A DNA stretch of 64,000 nucleotides, from positions 620,001 through 684,000 of the forward strand of contig NZ_FTOM01000001.1 in the NCBI RefSeq assembly GCF_900156695.1, given 5' to 3'. Made by a program: the position numbers and the translations under genes. This stretch comes from Phaeovulum vinaykumarii. Its GTDB lineage: Bacteria; Pseudomonadota; Alphaproteobacteria; Rhodobacterales; Rhodobacteraceae. Each line of letters begins with the position of its first letter. Position 1 is the first letter of the stretch. Positions 50,075-58,118 of the stretch are shown piece by piece. The notes below the pieces were generated by a model. That model saw only the letters and a list, made by a program, of their open reading frames with translations, was not told the origin of the DNA and did no database searches.

Positions 50075-50515
50075 TCAGCGCCGCCCTCGCGGGCCCGGCG
50101 CATCCGCGTCGTCCCAATCGTCATCCGCGGCGTCGTCGTCTTCGTCGTCGTCCCAATCGCCCGCATCGCCCGCTTCGAACAATTGCGGAAAGGACGCCTG
50201 CGCGCGCGCCAGATCGACCCGCAGCAGGGCATCATAGCTTTCGGGGTCGAAGGGCTCCTCGGCGGGCAGAACCTCGCGGCCGAACAGCCACGACAACCGC
50301 CCGGCATCGAGATTGCCGCGTTCGAAGGGTTCCTCGCCGAAATGCTCGATCAGCGCGGCCAGGAAGGCCTCGTCGGCGCGCCGGTCCAGCGCGGCGCGGT
50401 CACGGTAGCGTTCCCGCCGGATCAGCTTGGTGACCCCGCGCGGATTGGCCCGCCGGATGGTGAACTGGAAATCGGTGCCGGTCAGGCGACCGGGGAAGCC
50501 GCGGTGCTTCAGCAT
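50075..50515 (-). CDS. Conserved hypothetical protein with acidic tail
   Basis: 146 aa. Basic N-terminal half (TDFQFTIRRANPRGVTKLIR) and an extremely acidic tail (DWDDDEDDDAADDDWDDAD) ending PRGRR. No named domain recognised. ATG MLKHRGFPGRLTG chosen over codons further upstream. Located between pccB and pccA on the same strand; a protein of this kind appears with pcc genes in other Rhodobacterales as far as I recall. Function unknown. Confidence 0.72.
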   Translation of the reverse strand: MLKHRGFPGRLTGTDFQFTIRRANPRGVTKLIRRERYRDRAALDRRADEAFLAALIEHFGEEPFERGNLDAGRLSWLFGREVLPAEEPFDPESYDALLRVDLARAQASFPQLFEAGDAGDWDDDEDDDAADDDWDDADAPGPRGRR

Positions 50516-50632
50516 GGCGCGCCCCTCCGGCCCGTCAGATCCGCGGGCACGCGGGCCGCGCGGCAATCCTGCGGCCGCGGCAGAAAGGGAGCGGGCCGAC
50601 CGGCCCGCCCCGAAACCGGATCTCCGGTTCTC

Positions 50633-50752
50633 TTACTTGTATTTGCCGGTGTAGACGGGTTCGACAGACACGGGCGCGGGAGCGGGCTCGGGCGCCGGGG
50701 CGCACGCAGCCACGACACCGACGAGCGCGAGAGCAAAAACGACTTTCGACAT
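50633..50752 (-). CDS. Very small lipoprotein (39 aa)
   Basis: 39 aa: signal peptide with lipobox VAAC (Cys17), then a short Pro/Ala/Glu tail ending YTGKYK. Ribosome site AGGAGA 5 nt before the ATG. Such tiny lipoproteins are common in Rhodobacteraceae and usually unnamed. The lipobox plus ribosome site support it as real despite its size. Confidence 0.75.
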   Translation of the reverse strand: MSKVVFALALVGVVAACAPAPEPAPAPVSVEPVYTGKYK

Positions 50753-50969
50753 GAGCGTCTCCTGACATTGCTGACCGCATGGCACCCGCCATCGGCCAGA
50801 TTCAAACATTCGCGGGCACGGAAGACAATCTCTGCCGTCCCGGCCCCGAGCATATACCGAGGCATGCGGCGCGCCCAGCCCCCTTGCACAGGCAGAAGGC
50901 TGCAAAGCGCGCGCGCTTCGGCAAAAATGGAAGACATCTCCGGTCTCGACAGCTGCGAACGGCTCGACA

Positions 50970-51545
50970 TCAGTAGAATTCCCACACGCATCGCCCGTTT
51001 TCGGGACGGAAAGCTTCAAAAACCTGCACCGCTTCGGGATTCGGCGCACCGAACGGCACGGGCCGATCGGCGACCGAGATGATGATCTGCGCCGGCTGCG
51101 GACCGCCCCCCGCCAGCGCCGGCAACGCCTGCGTGTCGCACAGCCAGGTCAGGTCGGCCAGAAGCGGGTCGGCCCCGGCCATTCCCGCAGCATCAGGCCC
51201 GGCGGCATCGGCCCCGGCAGCATCGGGGTCAAAGGCATCGCCCGAGAGGTCGTCCTCGAAGGCCGGCACATCGACCGGATCCGGCGCCGTCTCCGCGCCC
51301 CCCGCCCCTGCCTGCGCGGCAGCCGTGGCGGCCAGATGCGCGGCCAGATCGGGCGCAACAAAGCGCATCCGCAGCGCCAGCCCTTCGGGCCCCGGAACCC
51401 CCTGCACCGTGTCGAGCGCGCGCACCGCCCACCCCGAGGGCAGGATGATGTCCGCCGGATCGGCCGCCAAGGCCGGCGCGACCGGAAGCGCCAGCAGGAA
51501 AAGCGCCAGACCGGGCGCAGGGAAACCGCCGCCGCGCAGGATCAT
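50970..51545 (-). CDS. Secreted hypothetical protein (possibly DUF6497-like)
   Basis: 191 aa. A signal peptide (about 1-27, ALAAD) precedes a region with LPSGWAVRALDTVQGVPGPE and LRMRFVAPDL, an acidic Ala/Asp insertion (about 85-125), and a C-terminal part with LTWLCDTQALPALA and CVWEFY. The two Cys could pair. I tentatively liken it to the DUF6497 family. ATG overlaps the upstream gene stop (ATGA). Confidence 0.7.
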   Translation of the reverse strand: MILRGGGFPAPGLALFLLALPVAPALAADPADIILPSGWAVRALDTVQGVPGPEGLALRMRFVAPDLAAHLAATAAAQAGAGGAETAPDPVDVPAFEDDLSGDAFDPDAAGADAAGPDAAGMAGADPLLADLTWLCDTQALPALAGGGPQPAQIIISVADRPVPFGAPNPEAVQVFEAFRPENGRCVWEFY

Positions 51546-52327
51546 TGCACGCCCCCCGGACGGGTGACCAGAACGCGGCGCGCCTTGGGCGGCGCCGGCA
51601 GGTCGCGGATCGAGCCCAGCGGCGCCAGATCGCCGATCTGGTCCTCGGCGCGCGCGCCGCGCTCGCCGCCGCGCAGCCGCAGGTCCAGCATGATGCGCCC
51701 GCCCGGCGCGACATTGCGCGCAAAGAAGGCGGTGTAGGTCGAGACCGGATAATGGAACCCGCAGGACAGGAACGACACCACCAGATCCACCGGCCCGATC
51801 CCGATCACCGATTCGCGGCCCGGATTGAGCACGCTGATCCGTTCCGGGGCGATGCCGTTCGATTCGAGAAACCCCCGCGCCACCGAAAGCGACGCATAGG
51901 CCGCGCCTTCGGCCGCGAAGGAAAAATGCCGCCGCGCGTTAGATTCGAGGTCGATCAGCACCGGGTCGCAGCCCAGCGCCCGCGCGGCAAACAGATCGAA
52001 GATCGCATAGCCGCAACCGATATCGGCCAGCCGGATCACCGGGCGTTCGGACAGCACCGGCAGCAGCGCGGTGAATTCCTCCCAGATCACACCGGCGGCG
52101 CGCCGGGCGATTTCCGGGCCGAGGCGGTCGACCTCGGCCTCGAGCGGGCCGGGGTCGCCCCCCTCCCACAGGCGGATCAGCTGACCCGCCCGCGGCACGT
52201 CATAAAGCACTTCGGAGCGTTGCAGAATCAGATTGAACAGGTCGTCGCGGCCAAAGGCGCCGACATCAAGCGCCCTGATCTCGGGGCGCGCGGCCAGGGC
52301 CGCGATATCCCTGTTCAAGCTGGTCAT
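51542..52327 (-). CDS. SAM-dependent methyltransferase-like protein
   Basis: 261 aa. A Rossmann-type segment VIRLADIGCGYAIFDLFAAR followed by DPVLIDLESN fits motif I and the acidic end of beta-2 of class I methyltransferases; DLVVSFLSCGFHYPV and PGGRIMLDLR fit later motifs. Substrate unknown. Located 6 bp after pccB and overlapping the next gene, so part of the pccB transcript. Confidence 0.72.
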   Translation of the reverse strand: MTSLNRDIAALAARPEIRALDVGAFGRDDLFNLILQRSEVLYDVPRAGQLIRLWEGGDPGPLEAEVDRLGPEIARRAAGVIWEEFTALLPVLSERPVIRLADIGCGYAIFDLFAARALGCDPVLIDLESNARRHFSFAAEGAAYASLSVARGFLESNGIAPERISVLNPGRESVIGIGPVDLVVSFLSCGFHYPVSTYTAFFARNVAPGGRIMLDLRLRGGERGARAEDQIGDLAPLGSIRDLPAPPKARRVLVTRPGGVQ

Positions 52328-52333
52328 CTGTGC

Positions 52334-53866
52334 TCACAGCGGAATGTTGTCGTGCTTTTTCCAGGGGTTCGACAGCTTCTTCGAGCGCAGCGCGGCAAAG
52401 GCGCGGGCCACCCGGCGGCGCGTCGACCGCGGCTGGATCACCTCGTCGATGAAGCCCTTTTCGGCCGCCACGAACGGGTTGGCGAAGCGGTCCTCGTAAT
52501 CCGCGGTGCGCTGCGCGATCTTCTCGGGGTCGCCCAGTTCGCTGCGATAGAGGATCTCGACCGCGCCCTTGGCGCCCATCACCGCGATCTCGGCGGTGGG
52601 CCAGGCATAGTTGAAGTCGCCCCGCAGGTGCTTCGAGGACATGACGTCATAGGCGCCGCCATAGGCCTTGCGGGTGATGACGGTCACCTTCGGCACCGTG
52701 GCCTCCCCATAGGCAAACAGAAGCTTCGCGCCGTGCTTGATGACGCCGCCATATTCCTGGCCGGTGCCGGGCAGGAAGCCGGGCACGTCGACCAGCGTCA
52801 GGATCGGGATCTCGAAGGCGTCACAGAAGCGCACGAACCGCGCCGCCTTGCGCGAGCTGTCGATGTCCAGACAGCCGGCCAGAACCATCGGCTGGTTGGC
52901 CACCACGCCGACCGTCTGACCTTCGATCCGCACGAAGCCAGTGATGATGTTGCCCGCGAAATCGCGCTGGATCTCGAAGAAATCGCCCTCGTCGGCGATC
53001 TTCACGATCAGCTCCTTCATGTCGTAGGGCTGGTTCGGGTTCTCGGGGATCAGCGTGTCGAGGCTGTCCTCGACACGGGCCGGATCGTCGAAGAAGGGCC
53101 GCACGGGCGCCTTCTCGCGGTTCGACAGCGGCAGGAAATCGACGAGACGGCGCACTTCGGCCAGGGCCTCGACGTCGTTTTCATAGGCCCCGTCGGCGAC
53201 CGAGGATTTCTTGGTGTGGGTCGAGGCGCCGCCCAGCTGCTCGGCGGTGACGATCTCGTTGGTGACCGTCTTCACCACGTCGGGCCCGGTGACGAACATG
53301 TAGGAACTGTCCTGCACCATGAAGATGAAGTCGGTCATGGCCGGCGAATAGACCGCGCCACCCGCGCAGGGGCCCATGATGACCGAGATCTGCGGGATCA
53401 CGCCCGAGGCCATGATGTTGCGCTGGAAGACATCGGCATAGCCGGCCAGCGAGGCCACGCCTTCCTGGATGCGCGCCCCGCCCGAATCGTTCAGCCCGAT
53501 CACCGGCGCGCCGTTCTGCATCGCCATATCCATGATCTTGGCGATCTTCTGGGCGTGGGTTTCCGACAGCGAGCCGCCGAAGACGGTGAAGTCCTGGCTG
53601 AACACATAGACCATGCGGCCGTTGATCGTGCCCCAGCCGGTGACCACGCCGTCGCCCGCCGGGCGTTCGGCCTGCATCCCGAATTCGGTGCAGCGATGCG
53701 CGACGAACATGTCGAATTCCTCGAACGATCCCTCGTCGAGAAGCAGGTCGATCCGCTCGCGCGCGGTCAGCTTGCCCTTCTTGTGCTGGGCGTCGATGCG
53801 GCGCTGACCGCCCCCCATCCGCGCTTCGGCACGCCGATTTTCCAGCTCTAGCAGAATGTCCTTCAT
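52334..53866 (-). CDS. pccB: Propionyl-CoA carboxylase beta subunit
   Basis: Carboxyltransferase half of propionyl-CoA carboxylase. 510 aa, full length, with two crotonase-like halves. Oxyanion-hole regions [14 protein letters not shown] and [17 protein letters not shown] are present. ATG with GGGGAG 4 nt upstream. It heads the minus-strand propionate cluster; its upstream region carries TTTGCAAA-like sites. Confidence 0.97.
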   Translation of the reverse strand: MKDILLELENRRAEARMGGGQRRIDAQHKKGKLTARERIDLLLDEGSFEEFDMFVAHRCTEFGMQAERPAGDGVVTGWGTINGRMVYVFSQDFTVFGGSLSETHAQKIAKIMDMAMQNGAPVIGLNDSGGARIQEGVASLAGYADVFQRNIMASGVIPQISVIMGPCAGGAVYSPAMTDFIFMVQDSSYMFVTGPDVVKTVTNEIVTAEQLGGASTHTKKSSVADGAYENDVEALAEVRRLVDFLPLSNREKAPVRPFFDDPARVEDSLDTLIPENPNQPYDMKELIVKIADEGDFFEIQRDFAGNIITGFVRIEGQTVGVVANQPMVLAGCLDIDSSRKAARFVRFCDAFEIPILTLVDVPGFLPGTGQEYGGVIKHGAKLLFAYGEATVPKVTVITRKAYGGAYDVMSSKHLRGDFNYAWPTAEIAVMGAKGAVEILYRSELGDPEKIAQRTADYEDRFANPFVAAEKGFIDEVIQPRSTRRRVARAFAALRSKKLSNPWKKHDNIPL

Positions 53867-53964
53867 GGCTCCCCCAAAGAGAATCCTGCGGCGCCGAGGC
53901 GCCTCGTGTACGATTGTTGCGCACCCTATGCGCCGAGCGGGGTGGGGGAAAGCGAAATCCCGTA

Positions 53965-54014
53965 AATTTGCAAATTATTGGCATCTATGCTTCTGCTAAT
54001 TGCAACATTGCAAA
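53965..54014. promoter_or_regulatory. TTGCAA-type operator cluster upstream of pccB
   Basis: Perfect 12-bp palindrome AATTTGCAAATT (53965-53976) and two further TTGCAA cores at 54000-54005 and 54008-54013, about 100-150 bp upstream of pccB. Rhodobacter sphaeroides PccR (ScfR family) is reported to bind TTTGCAAA-N4-TTTGCAAA near pccB; spacing here differs from that ideal, so a PccR-like site is probable but not shown. No scfR gene is in the window. Confidence 0.6.
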
Positions 54015-54106
54015 TTGCGCCCGCAAAGCCCCGCCGGCCCACACCCTTCCCCACCGCACGACAGCGACGGATTTACATTCCCCCCGACCGGGCCTAGCGA
54101 ACCTGC

Positions 54107-55309
54107 ATGACGCCGCATTTCCTTGACCGCCAGAGCCCGCCCCACATCGCCACGCTGATCCTTCTGGCAGGACTGGCGGCACTGTCGATGAACATCTTCC
54201 TGCCGTCCCTGCCCGGCATGGCGCGCCACTTCGGGGTGGATTACGCGGTCATGCAGCTGTCGGTGTCGGCCTATCTGGGGGTGTCGGCGGCGCTGCAACT
54301 GGTGATCGGGCCGATCTCGGACCGCTACGGGCGGCGCGTGGTGATCCTGGGCGCGCTGATCCTGTTCCTTCTGGCCACGGCCGGCACGCTGCTGGCCCCT
54401 TCGGCCGAGATCTTCCTGATCGCGCGGATGGCCCAGGCGATCATCGCCACCGGCATGGCGCTCAGCCGGGCGGTCGTGCGCGACATGGTGCCCGGCCCCG
54501 AGGCCGCCTCGATGATCGGCTATGTGACCATGGGAATGTCGGTCGTGCCGATGATCGGCCCGGTTCTGGGCGGCATCCTCGACGAGGCCTTCGGCTGGCA
54601 GGCCAGCTTCTCGCTGCTGCTGGCGCTGGGGCTGGCGGTGACGGCGCTGGTCTGGGCCGATCTGGGCGAGACCGCGGCACCGGGCGGCGGCGGCTTCGCG
54701 GCACAGGTCCGCAGCTATCCCGCGCTGTTCGCCTCGCGCCGGTTCTGGGGCTATTGCCTGGCGGCGACGCTGTCGTCGGGGTCGTTCTTCGCCTATCTGG
54801 GCGGAGCCCCCTTCGTCGGCGCACATGTCTTCGGCATCAGCCCGGCCACCTTGGGCTATTTCTTCACCGCGCCGGCGGTGGGCTATTCGCTGGGCAATTT
54901 CCTGTCGGGGCGGTTCTCGGTGCGGCTGGGCACCGACCGGATGATCTGGCTGGGCACGCTGGTGGCGACGGGCGCGCTGGGGCTGGCCACGGCGCTGGCG
55001 GTGGCGGGGATCTCGCATCCGCTGATCTTCTTCCCGGCGGTGGGGGTGATGGCGCTGGGCAACGGCATGACACTGCCCAATGCCAATGCCGGGATGATGT
55101 CGGTGCGCCCCGAACTGGCCGGCACGGCCTCGGGGCTGGGGGGCGCCATGACCATCGGCGGCGGCGCGGCATTGGCGGCGGTGGCCGGAGCATTGCTGCG
55201 TCCGGGCGGCACCGAGACGCCGCTTCTGGCGCTGATGACAGCGTCATCCATCGCCTCGATCGCCGCAATCATGTGGGTCCGCGCCCGCCGCGCCGCGCTG
55301 GGCGTGTGA
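54107..55309 (+). CDS. Bcr/CflA-family MFS drug exporter
   Basis: 400 aa with 12 predicted membrane helices. LAALSMNIFLPSLPGMARHF near the start and the loop IGPISDRYGRRVVILGAL (MFS motif A) are typical of the Bcr/CflA drug-resistance subfamily. RAVVRDMVP follows helix 4. No ribosome site is obvious. It is divergent from pccB and is the last chromosomal-type gene before the island. Confidence 0.9.
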   Translation: MTPHFLDRQSPPHIATLILLAGLAALSMNIFLPSLPGMARHFGVDYAVMQLSVSAYLGVSAALQLVIGPISDRYGRRVVILGALILFLLATAGTLLAPSAEIFLIARMAQAIIATGMALSRAVVRDMVPGPEAASMIGYVTMGMSVVPMIGPVLGGILDEAFGWQASFSLLLALGLAVTALVWADLGETAAPGGGGFAAQVRSYPALFASRRFWGYCLAATLSSGSFFAYLGGAPFVGAHVFGISPATLGYFFTAPAVGYSLGNFLSGRFSVRLGTDRMIWLGTLVATGALGLATALAVAGISHPLIFFPAVGVMALGNGMTLPNANAGMMSVRPELAGTASGLGGAMTIGGGAALAAVAGALLRPGGTETPLLALMTASSIASIAAIMWVRARRAALGV

Positions 55310-55520
55310 CGGCTGGGGCTCACGCCCGGACCGTGCCACTGTACGCGATCACGTCGAAACACCGCGCCAAAGTGCGAAAGGTTTGCCGAAATACCTACGC
55401 CGTAGCGGCGCAACCCGTGTTCCTTCTGAAAGTGCCAACTAGCCCCGCTTAGGCAGGGTTCTTCTTCCCCGGTTCATTCTGCTAACATCGCCGTAGATAT
55501 GTGAAGTTAGGGGGGGGGCG

Positions 55521-56324
55521 ATGCTTGTAGCGGATTGTGAGGGCAAGCGTATCGACGCTTTCACGGCCCAAAAAGGACCAACGTATTCTTGTCCAGAGTG
55601 CCGGGGCGAGGTTGTGCTAAAGAAGGGCCGGAAGGTGGTACACCATTTCGCGCACAAGCCCCCAACAACGTGCACATGGGCCACGGGCGAGACGCGTGCC
55701 CACATGGAAGCGAAAGCAATCGTGGCCGACGCGCTCAAAACAAGGGGCCTGCGGGTGGAACTTGAATATGTCGTGAATACGCTACCCGGCGATAGGCGAG
55801 CGGATGTTATGGCATGGTCCCCGAACGGGCAGCTTATCGCATTTGAACTGCAACACACTCCAATAGGTATAGATGAGATTGAGCGGCGCGCATCTTCATA
55901 CGCCAGCGCCAATATCGCTCAAATTTGGATACCCTTCCTTAGCCCGAAGGTTTGGGATGAAGGATACCCGCACAACGGCGGGTGGTTCGTTCAGCGGTAC
56001 ACGCCGCGCAGCTTTGAGCGTTGGGTTCATGGCTTAAATGGTAAGAACGGCATGTGGATGTATGACCCGAAGGAGCAAGAGTTCTGGCTAGGTCGCCTTG
56101 CGAGTCATCAACAATATATCAACGAGACTAGTTGGTTCTCGGAAGGGGGAGAGGAAAACTTTGCCGGTGGCTACTACAAATACTCCAAGCGCTTCCGCGA
56201 ACTTACGTTGAACGGCCCCCACAAGGCCACTGACTTGCGGATAGCGGTGTCAACCCGGAAGGCATTCAGCACAGCTGGCTACAACTGGCCCGCAGCCCGT
56301 ATCGCCAACCTGACTCTTGCGTGA
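55521..56324 (+). CDS. CoiA-like nuclease-domain protein
   Basis: 267 aa. A CoiA-type zinc-finger-like start with Cys24/Cys27 (CPEC) and HFAH at 42-45, then ETRAHMEAK (57-65) and the restriction-nuclease-like core Asp95 with Glu109/Gln111 (IAFELQ). CoiA takes part in competence-associated recombination in Firmicutes; phage and island homologues are poorly known. It is clearly lower in GC than its neighbours, consistent with recent acquisition. A run of nine Gs (55510-55518) lies 2 nt before the ATG. Confidence 0.8.
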   Translation: MLVADCEGKRIDAFTAQKGPTYSCPECRGEVVLKKGRKVVHHFAHKPPTTCTWATGETRAHMEAKAIVADALKTRGLRVELEYVVNTLPGDRRADVMAWSPNGQLIAFELQHTPIGIDEIERRASSYASANIAQIWIPFLSPKVWDEGYPHNGGWFVQRYTPRSFERWVHGLNGKNGMWMYDPKEQEFWLGRLASHQQYINETSWFSEGGEENFAGGYYKYSKRFRELTLNGPHKATDLRIAVSTRKAFSTAGYNWPAARIANLTLA

Positions 56325-56526
56325 TCCGCCCAGCATCACGCTTTCGTAAGCGAAACGTACAAATCTGCCGCTCAAGCATAAATTGCAGGCTGTGAGTGGC
56401 TTGCTTCCTTACTAGATTTCTCAATGAAATCAAAGGCAAGTGGAGGAGAGACAGTCCGTATTTCGTTCTGGATCTACTAACTAAGATATTGATTTTAAAT
56501 GAATTCCTATTTCCGCGTGTCGCAGA

Positions 56527-56585
56527 ATGTATAGCATTATGTATAGCAAATTTGCTTGACCCCAACTGGCCGCAAGTGGTATTCT
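56527..56585 (+). promoter_or_regulatory. Putative phage promoter with upstream direct repeats
   Basis: Two perfect copies of ATGTATAGCA (56527-56536 and 56539-56548, 12-bp period) lie 7 bp before TTGACC (56556-56561), which is 18 bp from TATTCT (56580-56585). This resembles a sigma-70 promoter with a tandem activator or repressor site. The rest of the 296-bp gap (56325-56620) is AT-rich without a convincing gene. Confidence 0.45.
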
Positions 56586-56620
56586 CTATGCCATAACGAG
56601 TGCCCTTTGTTTCAGTTGCG

Positions 56621-57805
56621 ATGTTTCAGAAGTTCATTTCTGCATTTCACCGGAAGGCGGTAGGTGTTTCGACACCTGCCGCCCTTCCCCTTTTCGGACT
56701 CACCCCCACCCTCACCGGAACGACCGTCACCACGCAAGGCGCGATGCGCGTTCCTGCGGTGGCCTGTGCGGTGGCCCTGATCGCCGAGACCGTGGGGGCT
56801 CTGCCCGCGAAGCTCTTCGAGAGAGACGGCCGGGAAAGCGTCACCGATCACCCGGCCTATCGGCTGATCCATGACGAGGCGAACCCCTGGACCTCGGCCG
56901 AGGCGCTGCGGGTGGAATTGACCACCGACGCCCTGTTGCACGGCCACGGCTACGCGGTTGTCACCCGCAACACCTCGGGCGAGCCGGTCGAGCTGCACCG
57001 GATCGACCCGCATCAGGTGCAGGTTGAAACCGACGATTTCGGCGAACCCTCCTATCTGGTGCAACTCACCGACGGCCCGCACCGCTATCCCTTCACCGAC
57101 ATCCTGCATGTGAGCGCCTTCGCGGGCGCCTCGCCGATCACGCTCGGACGCGAGGCCATCGGCCTTGCGCTCGCTTTCGAAGAACATATCGCCAAACTCT
57201 TCGCGAACGGCGGCAAGCCCGGTGGCATCCTCAAGACCGAGAAGACCCTCGGCGATGAGGCCAAGGCCAAACTTGCGGTGAGTTGGACGGCTGCGCATGG
57301 TGCGGGCCGATCCGGGGGCACTGCCATCCTGGACGAGGGCATGAGCTATGAAGCGGTGACGATGACGCTCGCCGACACGCAATTCGCCGAGAACCGCCTT
57401 GAACAGATCCGCGAGATCGCCCGTGCCTTCCGGGTGCCGCCCACGATGCTCTTCGAGCTCACCCGCGGCACATGGTCCAACACCGAAGAAATGGCCCGGC
57501 AATTCCTGCAAGTGACGCTCAAACCGTGGCTCGCCTCGTGGAGCTGGGCCTATGCGCGCTGCCTGCTGACCCCCGAGGAACGCCGGGCGCTCTATGTCGA
57601 GTTCGTCACCGACGATCTGACCACCACCGACACGGCCGCCCGCGCGGCCGCCTATGGGCAATACCGCAGCATGGGCGCGATGACGGCCAATGAGGTGCGC
57701 GCCGGTCTGAACCTGCCGCCCCGCGCCGATGGGGACACGCTGCAAAACCCCTACACCACCACCGGCGCCCCGCCTGCCGCCAGAAAGACCCCCGAAGATG
57801 GCTGA
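56621..57805 (+). CDS. HK97-family phage portal protein
   Basis: 394 aa from the ATG giving MFQKFISAFH. Dodecameric portal through which DNA enters the capsid. The pattern VPAVACAVALIAETVGALPA ... HPAYRLIHDEANPW ... REIARAFRVPPTMLF ... GTWSNTEEMARQF is typical of phage_portal proteins. A GTG at 56600 could add 7 residues. No ribosome site is clear. Terminase genes, normally just upstream, are absent. Confidence 0.93.
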   Translation: MFQKFISAFHRKAVGVSTPAALPLFGLTPTLTGTTVTTQGAMRVPAVACAVALIAETVGALPAKLFERDGRESVTDHPAYRLIHDEANPWTSAEALRVELTTDALLHGHGYAVVTRNTSGEPVELHRIDPHQVQVETDDFGEPSYLVQLTDGPHRYPFTDILHVSAFAGASPITLGREAIGLALAFEEHIAKLFANGGKPGGILKTEKTLGDEAKAKLAVSWTAAHGAGRSGGTAILDEGMSYEAVTMTLADTQFAENRLEQIREIARAFRVPPTMLFELTRGTWSNTEEMARQFLQVTLKPWLASWSWAYARCLLTPEERRALYVEFVTDDLTTTDTAARAAAYGQYRSMGAMTANEVRAGLNLPPRADGDTLQNPYTTTGAPPAARKTPEDG

Positions 57806-58118
57806 CCGGATCACGCATCGCGCCTTCTTCGGTGAAACCGAGCGCCCCTTCACCCTGACCGACCCCATGCTTGCCGAGCTTGAGCGCCTGACCGGACAGG
57901 GCACCGGGGCGATCTATGCTCAGATTGTCGGCATGACATGCCCCGCCAGGACGCTGACCGAGATCATCCGTCTCGGGCTGATCGGTGCGGGAATGGCGCC
58001 CGAAGAGGCCATGCGCCTTTGCACGACCTATGCCCATAACCGCCCGCTGACCGAGATTCTGCCGCTTGCCTTCGGGATCATGGATGCCCGGTGGAGCGGT
58101 GTGGAGGCCACGACATGA
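57798..58118 (+). CDS. Tail-assembly-chaperone-like protein (GTA gp10 / Phage_TAC_11-like)
   Basis: 106 aa. The layout, with a short beta hairpin (THRAFFGETERPFTLTD) and a helical body (LAELERLTGQGTGAIYAQIV, RLGLIGAGMAPEEAMRL), resembles the GTA-gp10/Phage_TAC_11 family found in the Rhodobacter gene transfer agent. It overlaps portal by 8 bp and the protease-capsid gene by 4 bp. The position inside the head module, rather than before the tape measure gene, is unusual. Confidence 0.72.
   Translation: MADRITHRAFFGETERPFTLTDPMLAELERLTGQGTGAIYAQIVGMTCPARTLTEIIRLGLIGAGMAPEEAMRLCTTYAHNRPLTEILPLAFGIMDARWSGVEATT

Noticed and set aside
55310-55520. Searched for a tRNA gene or attachment repeat at the left island boundary
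   Set aside because: No cloverleaf or CCA end was recognised, and without the right end of the element an att duplication cannot be tested.
56396-56596. 66-codon plus-strand frame before the portal gene
   Set aside because: No ribosome site, no recognisable pattern, and it overlaps the predicted promoter and direct repeats.
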